Part shown: in pieces, positions 16,317-25,607 of the stretch
Position numbering within the stretch: the stretch's first letter is position 1
Layout of the letters: every line of letters begins with the position of its first letter
Program-made: the position numbers and the translations under genes
Notes under the pieces: generated by a model
Database searches by the model: none
What the model was told of the DNA's origin: nothing
What the model saw: the letters and a program-made list of their open reading frames with translations, nothing else
Assembly: GCA_964531715.1 (NCBI GenBank)
Contig: CAZHEE010000008.1
Coordinates: 17,399-81,398, forward strand
DNA: 64,000 bases
DNA from: UBA1664 sp964531715
GTDB lineage: Bacteria; Pseudomonadota; Alphaproteobacteria; Micavibrionales; UBA1664
Direction of reading: 5' to 3'

Positions 16317-17750
16317 TTATCGTCCACCACCAAGGGCGCGGTAAAGATTGATTTTTGCCGCTGTATTTTGTGCTAGTTGAGAAATATAATTTTGCCGGGC
16401 GGCGTAAAGTTCACGCTCTGCATCCAATACAGTAAGGTAATTTTCAATTCCACTATCAAAGCGGAGCTGGCTAATCTCTGTTGCCTGCTGTGTTGCATCT
16501 ATCAATGCGGTTTGGGCCTTGATACGGTCATCGAAGGTCGAAACGGCGGCAAGTGAATCTGACACCTCACGAAACGCCGTTTCAATCGCTTGTTCATAGG
16601 CGACTATCGCCTTTTCCTTGCGGATTTCCGCAACATTCAATGTGTTTCTCAACCGTCCGCCGGTGAATAGCGGAATGGTGACCTGAGGCGAAAATTGCCA
16701 GAAGCCCGCCCGTGATTCAAACAAGCCTGATAATTCATCAGAACGATAACCTGCCGACCCTGTCAAGGAAATGGAGGGGAAGAAAGCCGCCCGCGCCGCG
16801 CCGATATTAGCGTTGGCTGACTTTAACTGATATTCTGCGGCAATAATATCAGGGCGATTAATCAGTAAATCAGATGGCAGGCCGACAGGAACGCTACTGA
16901 CTAAGCTATCAAACTTCTCTAAATCCGAAAGATCATCTGCATCAGGCAGATAAGCAAGCGAAAGATTATCAGGCGAGCCGAGAAGTAAACGAAGCGCATT
17001 TTCGGCCTCGGTCGCGGCAAGGAGGAATCGATACTGATCCGCCTTTGCTTGTTGGAGTAATATTTCCGCCTGCCTTAACTGCAATGCATTGGATATACCT
17101 GCCGCAACCCGTTCATCTATAAGGTCGAAAGCTTCCTGTTGCGTCTCAACCGTTTGAATGGCTAGGGCAAGCTGGCTTTGGCTCGCCATGAAATTTACAT
17201 AGCCATTGGCGATTTCCGCAATCAGGCTTGTTTTAACCGCTTGGCGGGCGGCCTCGGTTGCAAAATAATTATTGAGTGCGGCACGGCTCAGGCTTTGAAT
17301 ACGTCCGAATAAATCAATTTCATAAGACGGGATACCAAGCCCGACAGCATAAATGTCCTCAGGCGCGCTTGTCAAATTATTTACGTCATCTGAACTATCT
17401 TGCCGCGTGTAAGAGCCATCCGCGCTTATTGACGGTAATAAATCGCTTCGCTCAATGCCGTAAAGTGCGCGAGCTTCGGTGATATTCAAGGTCGCGGTAC
17501 GCAAATCACGATTATTCTCAAGCCCTATAGCGATAAGGCGTTTCAGCTCTTCATCCTGAAAGAAATTCTGCCATGCAATATCGGACAGGGTTTCGTCCTC
17601 CTCACTATTCGCCATGAGGGGATTATAAGCCTCCCCCGCGGGAAAAAATTGAGGAACAGGCAGGCGAATATCCTCCAGCTTTGGAATCATGGTGCATCCG
17701 CTTAATAATGCGGCACTTAAGCCAGTAAGGGCTAGATGTTTAAGCCGCAT
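16317..17750 (-). CDS. RND efflux outer-membrane channel (NodT/OprM family)
   Basis: TolC-like outer-membrane factor of the tripartite pump. The start at 17750 is chosen because it gives a lipoprotein signal, MRLKHLALTGLSAALLSGC, with Cys19; the longer frame is an overlap with the pump gene. Two OEP repeats are visible, at about residues 60-250 and 285-470. Motifs include ATLNITEARALYGIERSDLLPSI and LPSDLLINRPDIIAAEYQLKSANANIGAARAAFFPSI, which are diagnostic for the NodT branch. It is the third gene of the operon, overlapping the pump gene by 11 bases. Confidence 0.9.
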   Translation of the reverse strand: MRLKHLALTGLSAALLSGCTMIPKLEDIRLPVPQFFPAGEAYNPLMANSEEDETLSDIAWQNFFQDEELKRLIAIGLENNRDLRTATLNITEARALYGIERSDLLPSISADGSYTRQDSSDDVNNLTSAPEDIYAVGLGIPSYEIDLFGRIQSLSRAALNNYFATEAARQAVKTSLIAEIANGYVNFMASQSQLALAIQTVETQQEAFDLIDERVAAGISNALQLRQAEILLQQAKADQYRFLLAATEAENALRLLLGSPDNLSLAYLPDADDLSDLEKFDSLVSSVPVGLPSDLLINRPDIIAAEYQLKSANANIGAARAAFFPSISLTGSAGYRSDELSGLFESRAGFWQFSPQVTIPLFTGGRLRNTLNVAEIRKEKAIVAYEQAIETAFREVSDSLAAVSTFDDRIKAQTALIDATQQATEISQLRFDSGIENYLTVLDAERELYAARQNYISQLAQNTAAKINLYRALGGGR

Positions 17751-20700
17751 TGTTTTCTGCTTCCCTGTTACGGCGGCATTCATCCGCCTTGAAAAACCGC
17801 AACACCCAGATAAAGAAAAATGGCGCGAAGAATAAAACAAAGATTGTCGTTGCCGTAATCCCGCCAAGGACACCGATCGAAATTGCGTTTTGCGCCCCTG
17901 ACCCCGGGCCACTGGCAAACGCCAATGGCATCACACCCAGAATAAAAGTGAGTGAGGTCATGAGGATCGGACGTAAGCGTTTCTTCGCGGCATAAACGGC
18001 GGCGTCATAGGCGCGTGCGCCTTCCTCAAATCGCGTTTTTGCAAATTCAATAATAAGGATGGCGTTCTTTGCCGCCAAGCCGATGGTCATAAGCAAGCCA
18101 ACCTGAAAATACACATCATTGGCTTGATCAGTTGCCCATGTTGCCAAAGTTGCCCCAAAAATACCTAACGGCACGGTCAGCATGATTGCAAGCGGTATCG
18201 CCCAGCTTTCATAAAGGGCGGCAAGCGCAAGGAATACGGCAATGATTGAAATTGTATAAAGAATAAAGACTTGATCACCCGATTCTTGTTCTTCGTAAGA
18301 CAAACCCGTCCATTCAACCTCAACACCTGCGGGCAGTTGTTCGGCAATATTGAGGACTTCCTGCAAGGCTTCACCTGAGCTGATACCTTCTGATGCTTCC
18401 CCTTGAATTTGAAGAGCCGGGTTGCCGTTAAAGCGGCTTAGCTTCGGTGCGCCATAACCCCATTCGCCTGAGACAAATTCGGTGAGGGAAATCATATCGC
18501 CATTGTCACTACGGACAAACCATTGGCTCATATCATCAGGCTGCATACGATATGGTGCATCTGCCTGTACATAAACGCGTTTAATGCGACCTTCCTGTAA
18601 AAAGTCATTCACATAAACACCGCCCCATGCGGCACCAAGCAGGCGATTAATATCTGTGTTCGTTACGCCCAAGGCGCGTGCCTTTGCCAGATCAGTATCG
18701 AGATTATATTGCGGGCTGGGTGGCAGACCGCCATAACGCACGGATTGGAGCTTCGGATTTTGGTTTGCCATTTGAATAAATTGTTGCATTGCGCCGCCCA
18801 GCTCCTGCTGATTTAACCCACCGATATTGACTAACTGAAATTCAAATCCGCTTGCATTTCCAAGCGCGGTTACAGGCGGTGGCACGATTGGAATAATCAT
18901 GGCGTCAGGAATCTGAATTTGCTGCCGTGCTTTATCCGCAATCGCAAAAACACTTTTCGCTTCGCCGCGTTCTTCCCATGGATTCATCTGGATAAAGGCA
19001 ATCCCGACATTTTGTCCGTTCCCGACAAAACTGAAACCCGCAGCCGTGAATAACCCATCAACCGCACCATCCGTTTGATCGAGGTAAAAATTCTCAACCT
19101 GTTTGTTTTTCTCAATCGTTTGTTCAAGCGTCGTCCCCGGCTTCCCAAGGATAAGCGTGAACATCCGCCCTTGATCTTCCGCAGGTAAGAAGGATGATGG
19201 AATCTTTGCAAATAAAATCACAATCGTTGCAATCATCGCAATAAATATAACAGGTAAAATAACCTTGTGCGCCAACGTCCATTTGAGGAGCCGAGAATGG
19301 CCAATTTTCAATTTTCTGAAACTGCGGTTAAAGACACCAAAAAAACCCGTTTTTTTCTCTTCCTTACCTTGTTTCAATATAATTGCCGCCATCGCAGGGG
19401 AAAGACTGAGCGCGACAAAGAGTGATATTGCCATTGCGATAGAAATCGTCACCGCAAACTGGCGATAAATCACCCCTGTTGACCCGTCAAAAAACGCCAT
19501 GGGAATGAAGACGGCCCACAAAACTGCCGTTGTCCCAACAAGTGCGCCTGAAATTTCTTTCATCGCCTTAAAGGCCGCCTCTTTCGGTGTGATAGTCTTA
19601 TCTTCTTCAAGCTTGTTTTCAACATTCTCGGTGACAACAATCGCATCATCGACCAACATCCCGATGGCAAGTACAAGCGCAAAGAGCGTCAAAACATTGA
19701 TAGAATAGCCAAGGGCGAACATCGCCGCAAAGGTTCCGAGCAACACTACAGGAATTGCAACGGATGGAATAATCGTTGCGCGGCTTGTCTGCAAAAACAC
19801 ATAAATAACGATGACAACCAGAATAATCGCAAAGAATAATGTCCGTACAACATCATTAATTGATGTTTGAATGAATGGTGAAATATCAATCGGATAGACG
19901 ATTTCAAGCGAATCAGGAATAATGTTTTCAAAGCTTTTTACTCGGTCTTTCACCGCCTGAATTGTGCGAAGCGCATTTGCGTCAGAGGATAGCTCAATCG
20001 CGATACCTGAGGCTGGCTTGCGATTCCATCGGCCTATAATACTGTAATTTTCCGCACCGATTTCAACACGTGCAACGTCTTTTAACAAAACTTGTGAGCC
20101 ATTACTGTCAACAGTGAGAAGAATATTTTCAAAATCGTCTGTTGTCTCCATCAAGGATTGAGCGGTGATGGTGGCATTGATTTGTTGACCCTCAATGCTT
20201 GGTGCGCCGCCGATTTCACCGGAGGCTACCTGAACATTCTGCTCTTGTATTGCGCGAATGATATCATCCGCGGTAATACCAAAATTACGCATATCATTCG
20301 GGTTCAACCAAATACGCATCGCATGCTCGGGCCCAAATGTATTAATGTCACCCACACCCTCTACACGGCTTAAAGGCTCCTCCAGATTAGAGGCAAGAAA
20401 ATCTGAAATTTCATTGCGCCCCATTGAGCCATCACGTGAGTAGAACCCGACAATGAGAGCGTAACTACTCCCTGATTTATTAATACGTATCCCTTGTTGT
20501 TGAACCGCGCTGGGCAGGGATGCCTCTGATTGCGCGACCTTATTTTGTACCTGCACTTGCGCGATATCAGGGTCGGTACCGGGCTCAAAAGTGAGGGTAA
20601 TGCTTGCCTGACCTGAAGACGACGAATCTGATTGAATATAGCGGAGATTATCAATCCCTGTCAGATTCTGCTCAATAATTTGGGTAACAGTATTTTCAAG

Positions 20701-20871
20701 TGTTTGCGCAGAAGCCCCCGGATAGGTAGCGGAAACCGTGACTTGTGGTGCGGCGATATTGGGATATTGCTCAATCGGCAGGCTGTTAATCGATAATGCA
20801 CCTGCGCCCATAATAATAAAGGCAATCACCCATGCGAAAATCGGGCGTTCGATAAAAAATCCTGATATCAT
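17740..20871 (-). CDS. RND efflux pump, HAE1 family (AcrB/MexB-like)
   Basis: The 1043-residue inner-membrane proton-driven drug exporter has twelve predicted membrane segments and two large periplasmic loops. The N-terminus MISGFFIERPIFAWVIAFIIM is typical of HAE1 pumps. The proton-relay Asp pair in segment IV is present (IGMLVDDAIVVTENVE, about residue 405). The pattern GLAAKNAILIIEFAK near residue 940 and the C-terminal GVMPLAFASGPGSGAQNAI also fit. It lies between the adaptor (4-base overlap) and the channel (11-base overlap). The substrate range is unknown. Confidence 0.95.
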   Translation of the reverse strand: MISGFFIERPIFAWVIAFIIMGAGALSINSLPIEQYPNIAAPQVTVSATYPGASAQTLENTVTQIIEQNLTGIDNLRYIQSDSSSSGQASITLTFEPGTDPDIAQVQVQNKVAQSEASLPSAVQQQGIRINKSGSSYALIVGFYSRDGSMGRNEISDFLASNLEEPLSRVEGVGDINTFGPEHAMRIWLNPNDMRNFGITADDIIRAIQEQNVQVASGEIGGAPSIEGQQINATITAQSLMETTDDFENILLTVDSNGSQVLLKDVARVEIGAENYSIIGRWNRKPASGIAIELSSDANALRTIQAVKDRVKSFENIIPDSLEIVYPIDISPFIQTSINDVVRTLFFAIILVVIVIYVFLQTSRATIIPSVAIPVVLLGTFAAMFALGYSINVLTLFALVLAIGMLVDDAIVVTENVENKLEEDKTITPKEAAFKAMKEISGALVGTTAVLWAVFIPMAFFDGSTGVIYRQFAVTISIAMAISLFVALSLSPAMAAIILKQGKEEKKTGFFGVFNRSFRKLKIGHSRLLKWTLAHKVILPVIFIAMIATIVILFAKIPSSFLPAEDQGRMFTLILGKPGTTLEQTIEKNKQVENFYLDQTDGAVDGLFTAAGFSFVGNGQNVGIAFIQMNPWEERGEAKSVFAIADKARQQIQIPDAMIIPIVPPPVTALGNASGFEFQLVNIGGLNQQELGGAMQQFIQMANQNPKLQSVRYGGLPPSPQYNLDTDLAKARALGVTNTDINRLLGAAWGGVYVNDFLQEGRIKRVYVQADAPYRMQPDDMSQWFVRSDNGDMISLTEFVSGEWGYGAPKLSRFNGNPALQIQGEASEGISSGEALQEVLNIAEQLPAGVEVEWTGLSYEEQESGDQVFILYTISIIAVFLALAALYESWAIPLAIMLTVPLGIFGATLATWATDQANDVYFQVGLLMTIGLAAKNAILIIEFAKTRFEEGARAYDAAVYAAKKRLRPILMTSLTFILGVMPLAFASGPGSGAQNAISIGVLGGITATTIFVLFFAPFFFIWVLRFFKADECRRNREAENNAA

Positions 20872-22139
20872 TCGCCTTGGCTTTCAGTTTGAGACGGTTT
20901 ATTTCCTCGATTTTGTCTGCCATTCATTGACATAGGCTGAACTTTAGATCCTGGGGGCAGCATCATCGCGCCTTGCACTATAATCTGCTCGCCCTCTTGT
21001 AAACCGCTATTAATAATCCAGTTATTTTTATAGCTTCCGCCTGTACTGACATTACGTTGCTCTGCAATATTATCTTTAGTCACAATCATCGCAGTCTTAC
21101 TACCATCCGGTTGAATAGAAATTGCGGCTTGCGGTACAATAATCGATTTGGTATCGCCCGCATCGGCAATGGCGGCACGGACAAACATACCCGGCAAAAG
21201 ATCATTATTCGGGTTTTCAATCACCGCGCGAAGACGAATTGTGCCTGTGCCCTCATCAACTGCAAGGTCGGTCGCATCCAGCCTGCCTTTTATCGGATAA
21301 GGCTCATCACCACGTTCAGGGAAAACGGTCACAATAAAATCATTATCATTGTCGCCCGCTTTTTGACTTTGGAGGAGGCGACTTTGCAAATTGCGTGCAT
21401 CGGCGGAGGCTTGCGTCACATCAATATAAACAGGGTCAAGCTGGCGAATGGTCGCCATCGCCATGGCCTGCCCGTTTGTAACCAATGCGCCTTCCGTGAC
21501 TGCCGATGGTCCGATATAGCCCGATATCGGTGCCAAGACTTTTGTGTAGTCAAGGTCGATTTGCGTATTTTGAACTTCTGCCTCTGCCAAGGCCACTGCG
21601 GCACGCGCCTGAGATACAGCGGCTTGCGCATCGTCATATTCCTGATCGCTAATGGCGTTTGAGTCGGTCAGTTTTTTCAAACGATTGCGCAAATTCAGCG
21701 TGTTTCGCAATTCAGCCTCCGCCATATCCAGCGCGGCAACGAAGCGGTCATAATCCGCCTGATAACGGGCGGGGTCAATTTGGTACAGCTGCTCGCCCTT
21801 TTCAACAAAGCTGCCTTCCTCAAACAAACGGGATTGGATAATGCCGGTCACTTGCGGGCGAATTTCGGCAATGGCAAAGGCACGCACGCGACCGGGTAAA
21901 TCTTGTGTCATCGGAATGGTTTCGGATTGGACAGGCATCATCATGACAGGGCGTGGTGGCTGATTCTGCCCCTGACTTTGACCGGGAGGACCACCGGCAC
22001 CCAATGGCGGGCCGCCCTGAGGCGGGCCTTGCCGACCTTCGGCCTGTAGCTGACCCTGTTGCCCTTCCTGCCCGCCATCACCGCACGCCGACAAAGTTAA
22101 AAGTGAAAGGAGGAGCACCACGGGGAAAAAACGGGGCAT
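20868..22139 (-). CDS. RND efflux periplasmic adaptor (MFP, AcrA-like)
   Basis: The 423-residue periplasmic lipoprotein links pump and channel. A signal peptide ends in the lipobox LSAC with Cys19. A low-complexity linker rich in Gly, Gln and Pro (about residues 20-63) precedes the adaptor core and is longer than in AcrA. The core shows a lipoyl half (PGRVRAFAIAEIRPQVTGII), a coiled-coil hairpin (about 125-195), the second lipoyl half (LAPISGYIGPSAVTEGALV) and the barrel and membrane-proximal domains. First gene of the operon. No TetR-type regulator lies beside it. Confidence 0.92.
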   Translation of the reverse strand: MPRFFPVVLLLSLLTLSACGDGGQEGQQGQLQAEGRQGPPQGGPPLGAGGPPGQSQGQNQPPRPVMMMPVQSETIPMTQDLPGRVRAFAIAEIRPQVTGIIQSRLFEEGSFVEKGEQLYQIDPARYQADYDRFVAALDMAEAELRNTLNLRNRLKKLTDSNAISDQEYDDAQAAVSQARAAVALAEAEVQNTQIDLDYTKVLAPISGYIGPSAVTEGALVTNGQAMAMATIRQLDPVYIDVTQASADARNLQSRLLQSQKAGDNDNDFIVTVFPERGDEPYPIKGRLDATDLAVDEGTGTIRLRAVIENPNNDLLPGMFVRAAIADAGDTKSIIVPQAAISIQPDGSKTAMIVTKDNIAEQRNVSTGGSYKNNWIINSGLQEGEQIIVQGAMMLPPGSKVQPMSMNGRQNRGNKPSQTESQGE

Positions 22140-22256
22140 GGTAAGGGCTTTCTATAGACGAATAATCACTGTTTAATTTCTAACATAAAACAATGACAAT
22201 AAAAAGAAAGTGATAACGCGCAGGAAAGTTCAAATTAATCTGACGCTTAACAAATT

Positions 22257-23510
22257 TTACTGAATGCTGCCGCGATTTGCAGCTCTTATTTGAGCATTTG
22301 TATCTTTGATACGAGGATAAACCTCAACAGCCATTGCCGTTCCGGTATTTAAAACATTGAATTGCATCATTTCCAAAAGCTTAAAAAGCAAGCGGTTTGT
22401 CAGTGCCGCATTGTAGGAAAGATTAACCGCCAAGCCATCCGTGTTATTAACAACTTGTTGTGTAATGAACCCTTGCCCCATCATGCCCATTGTAATGGCA
22501 TCAAGCTGCGCCATGATACTTGCCCTATTATCCGCAATCAAAGATGTCACTTGTTCAGGACTTAAATTAGCCTCTGTAAGCATTTCTTCTATAAACGGAA
22601 CTGCCCCCCCCGGGGATGACAAAGGTGTTTTTTCACCTCTTATTTTTGCAAAAGCCGCCTGCCCAATACCTAAAATAGCCCTGTTTCTTTCACTGGTTAC
22701 AAATAATTCTTGTATTGTTTGACCGGGGTTATTGGCAATCAAATCAGGCAATAAAGCTTCCTGAACTTGAGCGTAGAGAAGATTTTGCAAATATTCAAGT
22801 TGGTCACTATCGTCAGGAGCTTGGGGCGTGCCAATACCGATGTTCGGTGAGAATAAAAGTGTTCCTATACTAAGATGCTCGCTATCTGTCGAAGTACAAG
22901 CTGTCAGAACACCCCCGTTGGATTCTTGTTGACAGAATCCCATGGCTTGCTCAAATAATTGACGCGCCATATCCGCAGAGCCATTTGCAGCAATTGTGTT
23001 TTCACCACCCGCCAGAACAAGCATCCGCCTTGAAAGTTCTGATCGGGCGGTTTCACGCGAAATTGTTTCCGCATCACCCATATTCCCACTAATCGTAATG
23101 TAGGGACAAGCAATCTCATCAACACCCATTTGTTTGGTTGTAAGTCCTGCTACTGTGCCTTGTGAAACACCTATTCGGGAATTTGTGGAATGAGCGTTTG
23201 TTGCGCCAGAATTTGCATTGAGTGTTATTCCCTGAATAACAGTTAATTGCTCAGATAATTTGGCTATAGCAAGTCTTAATTCATCACTAAGCATATTAAG
23301 ACTACTACCAACTATTTGTCCTAAACCATTAATGCCTTTATGTGTGCCTTTATCAGCAACACTTATGCCAGTGCCTGCTGCACCGGCATCGGGGCTTTCA
23401 TCTATAGAACTGGGAGGTGAAGTCGCACTTGAAGTGTTTGCAAAAAGCTCTCTCTCAATAAAAAAAACGAGAACGGTTAAACTCATTAATACAAAAAGAA
23501 AACGTTGCAT
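22257..23510 (-). CDS. Exported protein of unknown function beside the Dot/Icm genes
   Basis: I do not recognise this 417-residue protein. It begins with a signal-peptide-like stretch (MQRFLFVLMSLTVLVFFIEREL) and has no lipobox. A Gly/Ser/Thr-rich segment (about 25-125) is followed by a helical region with several Cys residues, then a C-terminal helical part containing NRLLFKLLEMMQFNVLNTG. It is divergent from dotI across a 239-base AT-rich gap. Position suggests an envelope accessory of the secretion system, but that is inference. The downstream neighbour is the efflux operon, also on minus, 117 bases away. Confidence 0.7.
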   Translation of the reverse strand: MQRFLFVLMSLTVLVFFIERELFANTSSATSPPSSIDESPDAGAAGTGISVADKGTHKGINGLGQIVGSSLNMLSDELRLAIAKLSEQLTVIQGITLNANSGATNAHSTNSRIGVSQGTVAGLTTKQMGVDEIACPYITISGNMGDAETISRETARSELSRRMLVLAGGENTIAANGSADMARQLFEQAMGFCQQESNGGVLTACTSTDSEHLSIGTLLFSPNIGIGTPQAPDDSDQLEYLQNLLYAQVQEALLPDLIANNPGQTIQELFVTSERNRAILGIGQAAFAKIRGEKTPLSSPGGAVPFIEEMLTEANLSPEQVTSLIADNRASIMAQLDAITMGMMGQGFITQQVVNNTDGLAVNLSYNAALTNRLLFKLLEMMQFNVLNTGTAMAVEVYPRIKDTNAQIRAANRGSIQ

Positions 23511-23749
23511 TGTTCCTCAAAACATCATCAGGCTTACGTTAATATCAAGCCATCGGGTTAAATATTACTCTTAAAATTATCATAAAATTCTTAATAATTT
23601 GTTATATTTTACTCAATATTCTGAACGATAGCTATCATAATTTATTTAAATTCTTTTTTTGTTTTTGATTTCAAACATAAGTAAGTGTTTTCAAAAAGGT
23701 TGAAAGCCATTATCATAACTTCATAAATAAATAGAAAAAATAAAAATTT
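23511..23749. promoter_or_regulatory. AT-rich divergent promoter region of the Dot/Icm block
   Basis: This gap separates two divergent starts, the exported protein at 23510 and dotI at 23750, so promoters for both directions must lie here. It is strongly AT-rich with long A and T runs. I cannot assign -35 and -10 boxes with confidence. No Shine-Dalgarno sequence is obvious before dotI. Confidence 0.4.
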
Positions 23750-24433
23750 ATGGTCGAAAAAAAACCGATACCAAAAAGAGATAAAACACTGGCGGCGCAA
23801 AAACCCGAGGTTGACAGCCCACTTGGCAATGTTGTTATCCGAAACCAGTTTTATCGCGATGGTTATCGTACACTTATTAAAATTGCGTTGTTTCAGGCGG
23901 CAATTATTTTGGGGCTACTGGTTGTGGTTGGAGTGTTTGTCAATACGCATCAACCTGTCCGTACATATTTTGCGACAACTGAGGACGGTCGCGTTATCCC
24001 GATGGTTCCCTTGTCCCAGCCGAATTTGACGCGTCCTGCGCTTTTGTCATGGGCGGCGCAATCGGCAACAGAGACAATGACATTCGGCTTTCACGATTAT
24101 CGCCGTCGTCTTCAAGAATCATCCCGTCACTTTACACGCCGTGGCTGGGCCAGCTTTGCCCAAGCCTTGCAAGATTCGGGCATGATTGAAACGGTGACCG
24201 ATAACAGACAGGTTATATCGGCCACGCCGCGGCAGGCACCGACAATTCTGGCCGAAGGGCTGTTGGCAAATGGTGTTTACAGATGGGAAGTCGAGATGCC
24301 GATGCTGATTACTTATGAGCTGGGTCAGACGCGCCGATCCAACAATATGAATATTCGTCTGGTCATTGTCCGTGTGCCGAAGCTGGAAAGCACAAACGGT
24401 GTTGGCATTGAACAATGGATTGCGTATAACTAA
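23750..24433 (+). CDS. dotI: Type IVB secretion inner-membrane protein DotI/IcmL
   Basis: DotI (227 residues) is an inner-membrane subunit of type IVB secretion, related to TraM of IncI plasmids. The N-terminal cytoplasmic part has the family pattern VVIRNQFYRDGYRTLIKIA (about residues 28-46). One membrane helix follows (44-65). The periplasmic domain contains the family segments LLSWAAQSATETMTFGFHDYRRRL and SRHFTRRGWASFAQALQ. It opens the block dotI-dotH-dotG-dotF, the same order as icmL-K-E-G of Legionella, with a 46-base gap to the dotH frame. Confidence 0.9.
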   Translation: MVEKKPIPKRDKTLAAQKPEVDSPLGNVVIRNQFYRDGYRTLIKIALFQAAIILGLLVVVGVFVNTHQPVRTYFATTEDGRVIPMVPLSQPNLTRPALLSWAAQSATETMTFGFHDYRRRLQESSRHFTRRGWASFAQALQDSGMIETVTDNRQVISATPRQAPTILAEGLLANGVYRWEVEMPMLITYELGQTRRSNNMNIRLVIVRVPKLESTNGVGIEQWIAYN

Positions 24434-24494
24434 ATTTCAGGCTATAAATTAAGCTTACTAGTTACCATAAGAAAATAATGTGAAGTTGAGTTGC

Positions 24495-25571
24495 ATGTCA
24501 GACCTAAAAACAATTAAATTTCTTGCCGCCGCTTTTACGTTTTTGGTTGTGCCTTTTCAGGTTCAGGCTCAAATTCCCAATCCGCTTGATCAATTCAGAA
24601 CAAATAGTAACGAGCAGCAGGCTCAGCCACAACAACAGTCCCAACCGCGAAACCCGGATGATATACCGCCCCCGACAATCGGCGGCATGCAACAGCAAGG
24701 CTTAACCCAAGAGCAGATTAATCAGGCCTTGGCAGGCTATAACCTTGATGGCGGTATGACGCTGGAAGAGCGTCAGGCAGAGGCCGAGGCTCAAGCTAGA
24801 GAGTCAGCCTTTGAGGCTATGATGAACGGCGCCTTCCCTTTGAAACCGGAAGAAATCCGCGAAGTCTTGGAAGTTTTTAGAGAGGTGAGAGAGGCAAGCG
24901 AGAGCCGTATCGGTGGCGCGCCAAACCCTGAAATTACATTGGAATCCGTACCGCTGGACCCCGGGTCAACACCGCCGATTATCCAATTATCGCCGAATTA
25001 TGTCACAACCCTCAATGTCCTTGATATTACAGGGCAACCATGGCCGATACAGGATATCAGCTGGGGCGGAAATTTTGAAATTCTCCAACCTGAAGACGGG
25101 GCGAATATTGTTCGGATCAGTCCCTTAAGGGCGCATGAGGTCGGTAATTTATCGGTTCGCCTTGTTGATTTGAACACGCCTGTTATATTCAGCCTTCAAA
25201 GCGATCTCGGCGATGTTGATGTCCGCTTTGATGCTCAAATCCCTGAATATGGACCGAATGCGGAAATGCCACTGATTGATAATGGCGGTATTCAAACCAC
25301 GGCAGGGGATAATGAGATTATTCGTATTTTGGACGGTGTGCCACCATCTCAGGCAGAGAAGCTGGACGTCGATGGGGTTGACGGTCGGACAAGCGTTTAT
25401 GAAGTAGACGGGCGCATTTATGTGCGCACGCCCCATACATTGCTTTCGCCCGGATGGTCTGGGACAATCAAATCTGCCGATGGAACATCCGTTTATGCGA
25501 TTAACCAGTCACCTGTTTTATTGCTGTCTGACAGAGGCAAAATGGTCAGGGCATTTGTTAATTATAACTAA
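24495..25571 (+). CDS. dotH: Type IVB secretion outer-membrane core protein DotH/IcmK
   Basis: DotH forms the outer-membrane core ring with DotC and DotD. I use ATG 24495, although an in-frame GTG lies at 24480. A signal peptide ends near VQAQ. A Gln/Pro-rich stretch follows, then the helix PLKPEEIREVLEVFREVREA. The DotH domain is clear from STPPIIQLSPNYVTTLNVLD and PWPIQDISWGGNFEI. The C-terminal beta-rich part ends near MVRAFVNYN. Length is close to Legionella IcmK (about 360 residues). It precedes dotG by 36 bases. Confidence 0.9.
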   Translation: MSDLKTIKFLAAAFTFLVVPFQVQAQIPNPLDQFRTNSNEQQAQPQQQSQPRNPDDIPPPTIGGMQQQGLTQEQINQALAGYNLDGGMTLEERQAEAEAQARESAFEAMMNGAFPLKPEEIREVLEVFREVREASESRIGGAPNPEITLESVPLDPGSTPPIIQLSPNYVTTLNVLDITGQPWPIQDISWGGNFEILQPEDGANIVRISPLRAHEVGNLSVRLVDLNTPVIFSLQSDLGDVDVRFDAQIPEYGPNAEMPLIDNGGIQTTAGDNEIIRILDGVPPSQAEKLDVDGVDGRTSVYEVDGRIYVRTPHTLLSPGWSGTIKSADGTSVYAINQSPVLLLSDRGKMVRAFVNYN

Positions 25572-25607
25572 TTTATAAGAATAAGAATTAAGAATGGTTT
25601 TATACCG

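Noticed and set aside
21057..21662. Open frame of 201 codons on the plus strand
   Set aside because: It lies entirely antisense to the RND adaptor gene and its Arg/Cys-rich translation has no domain pattern.
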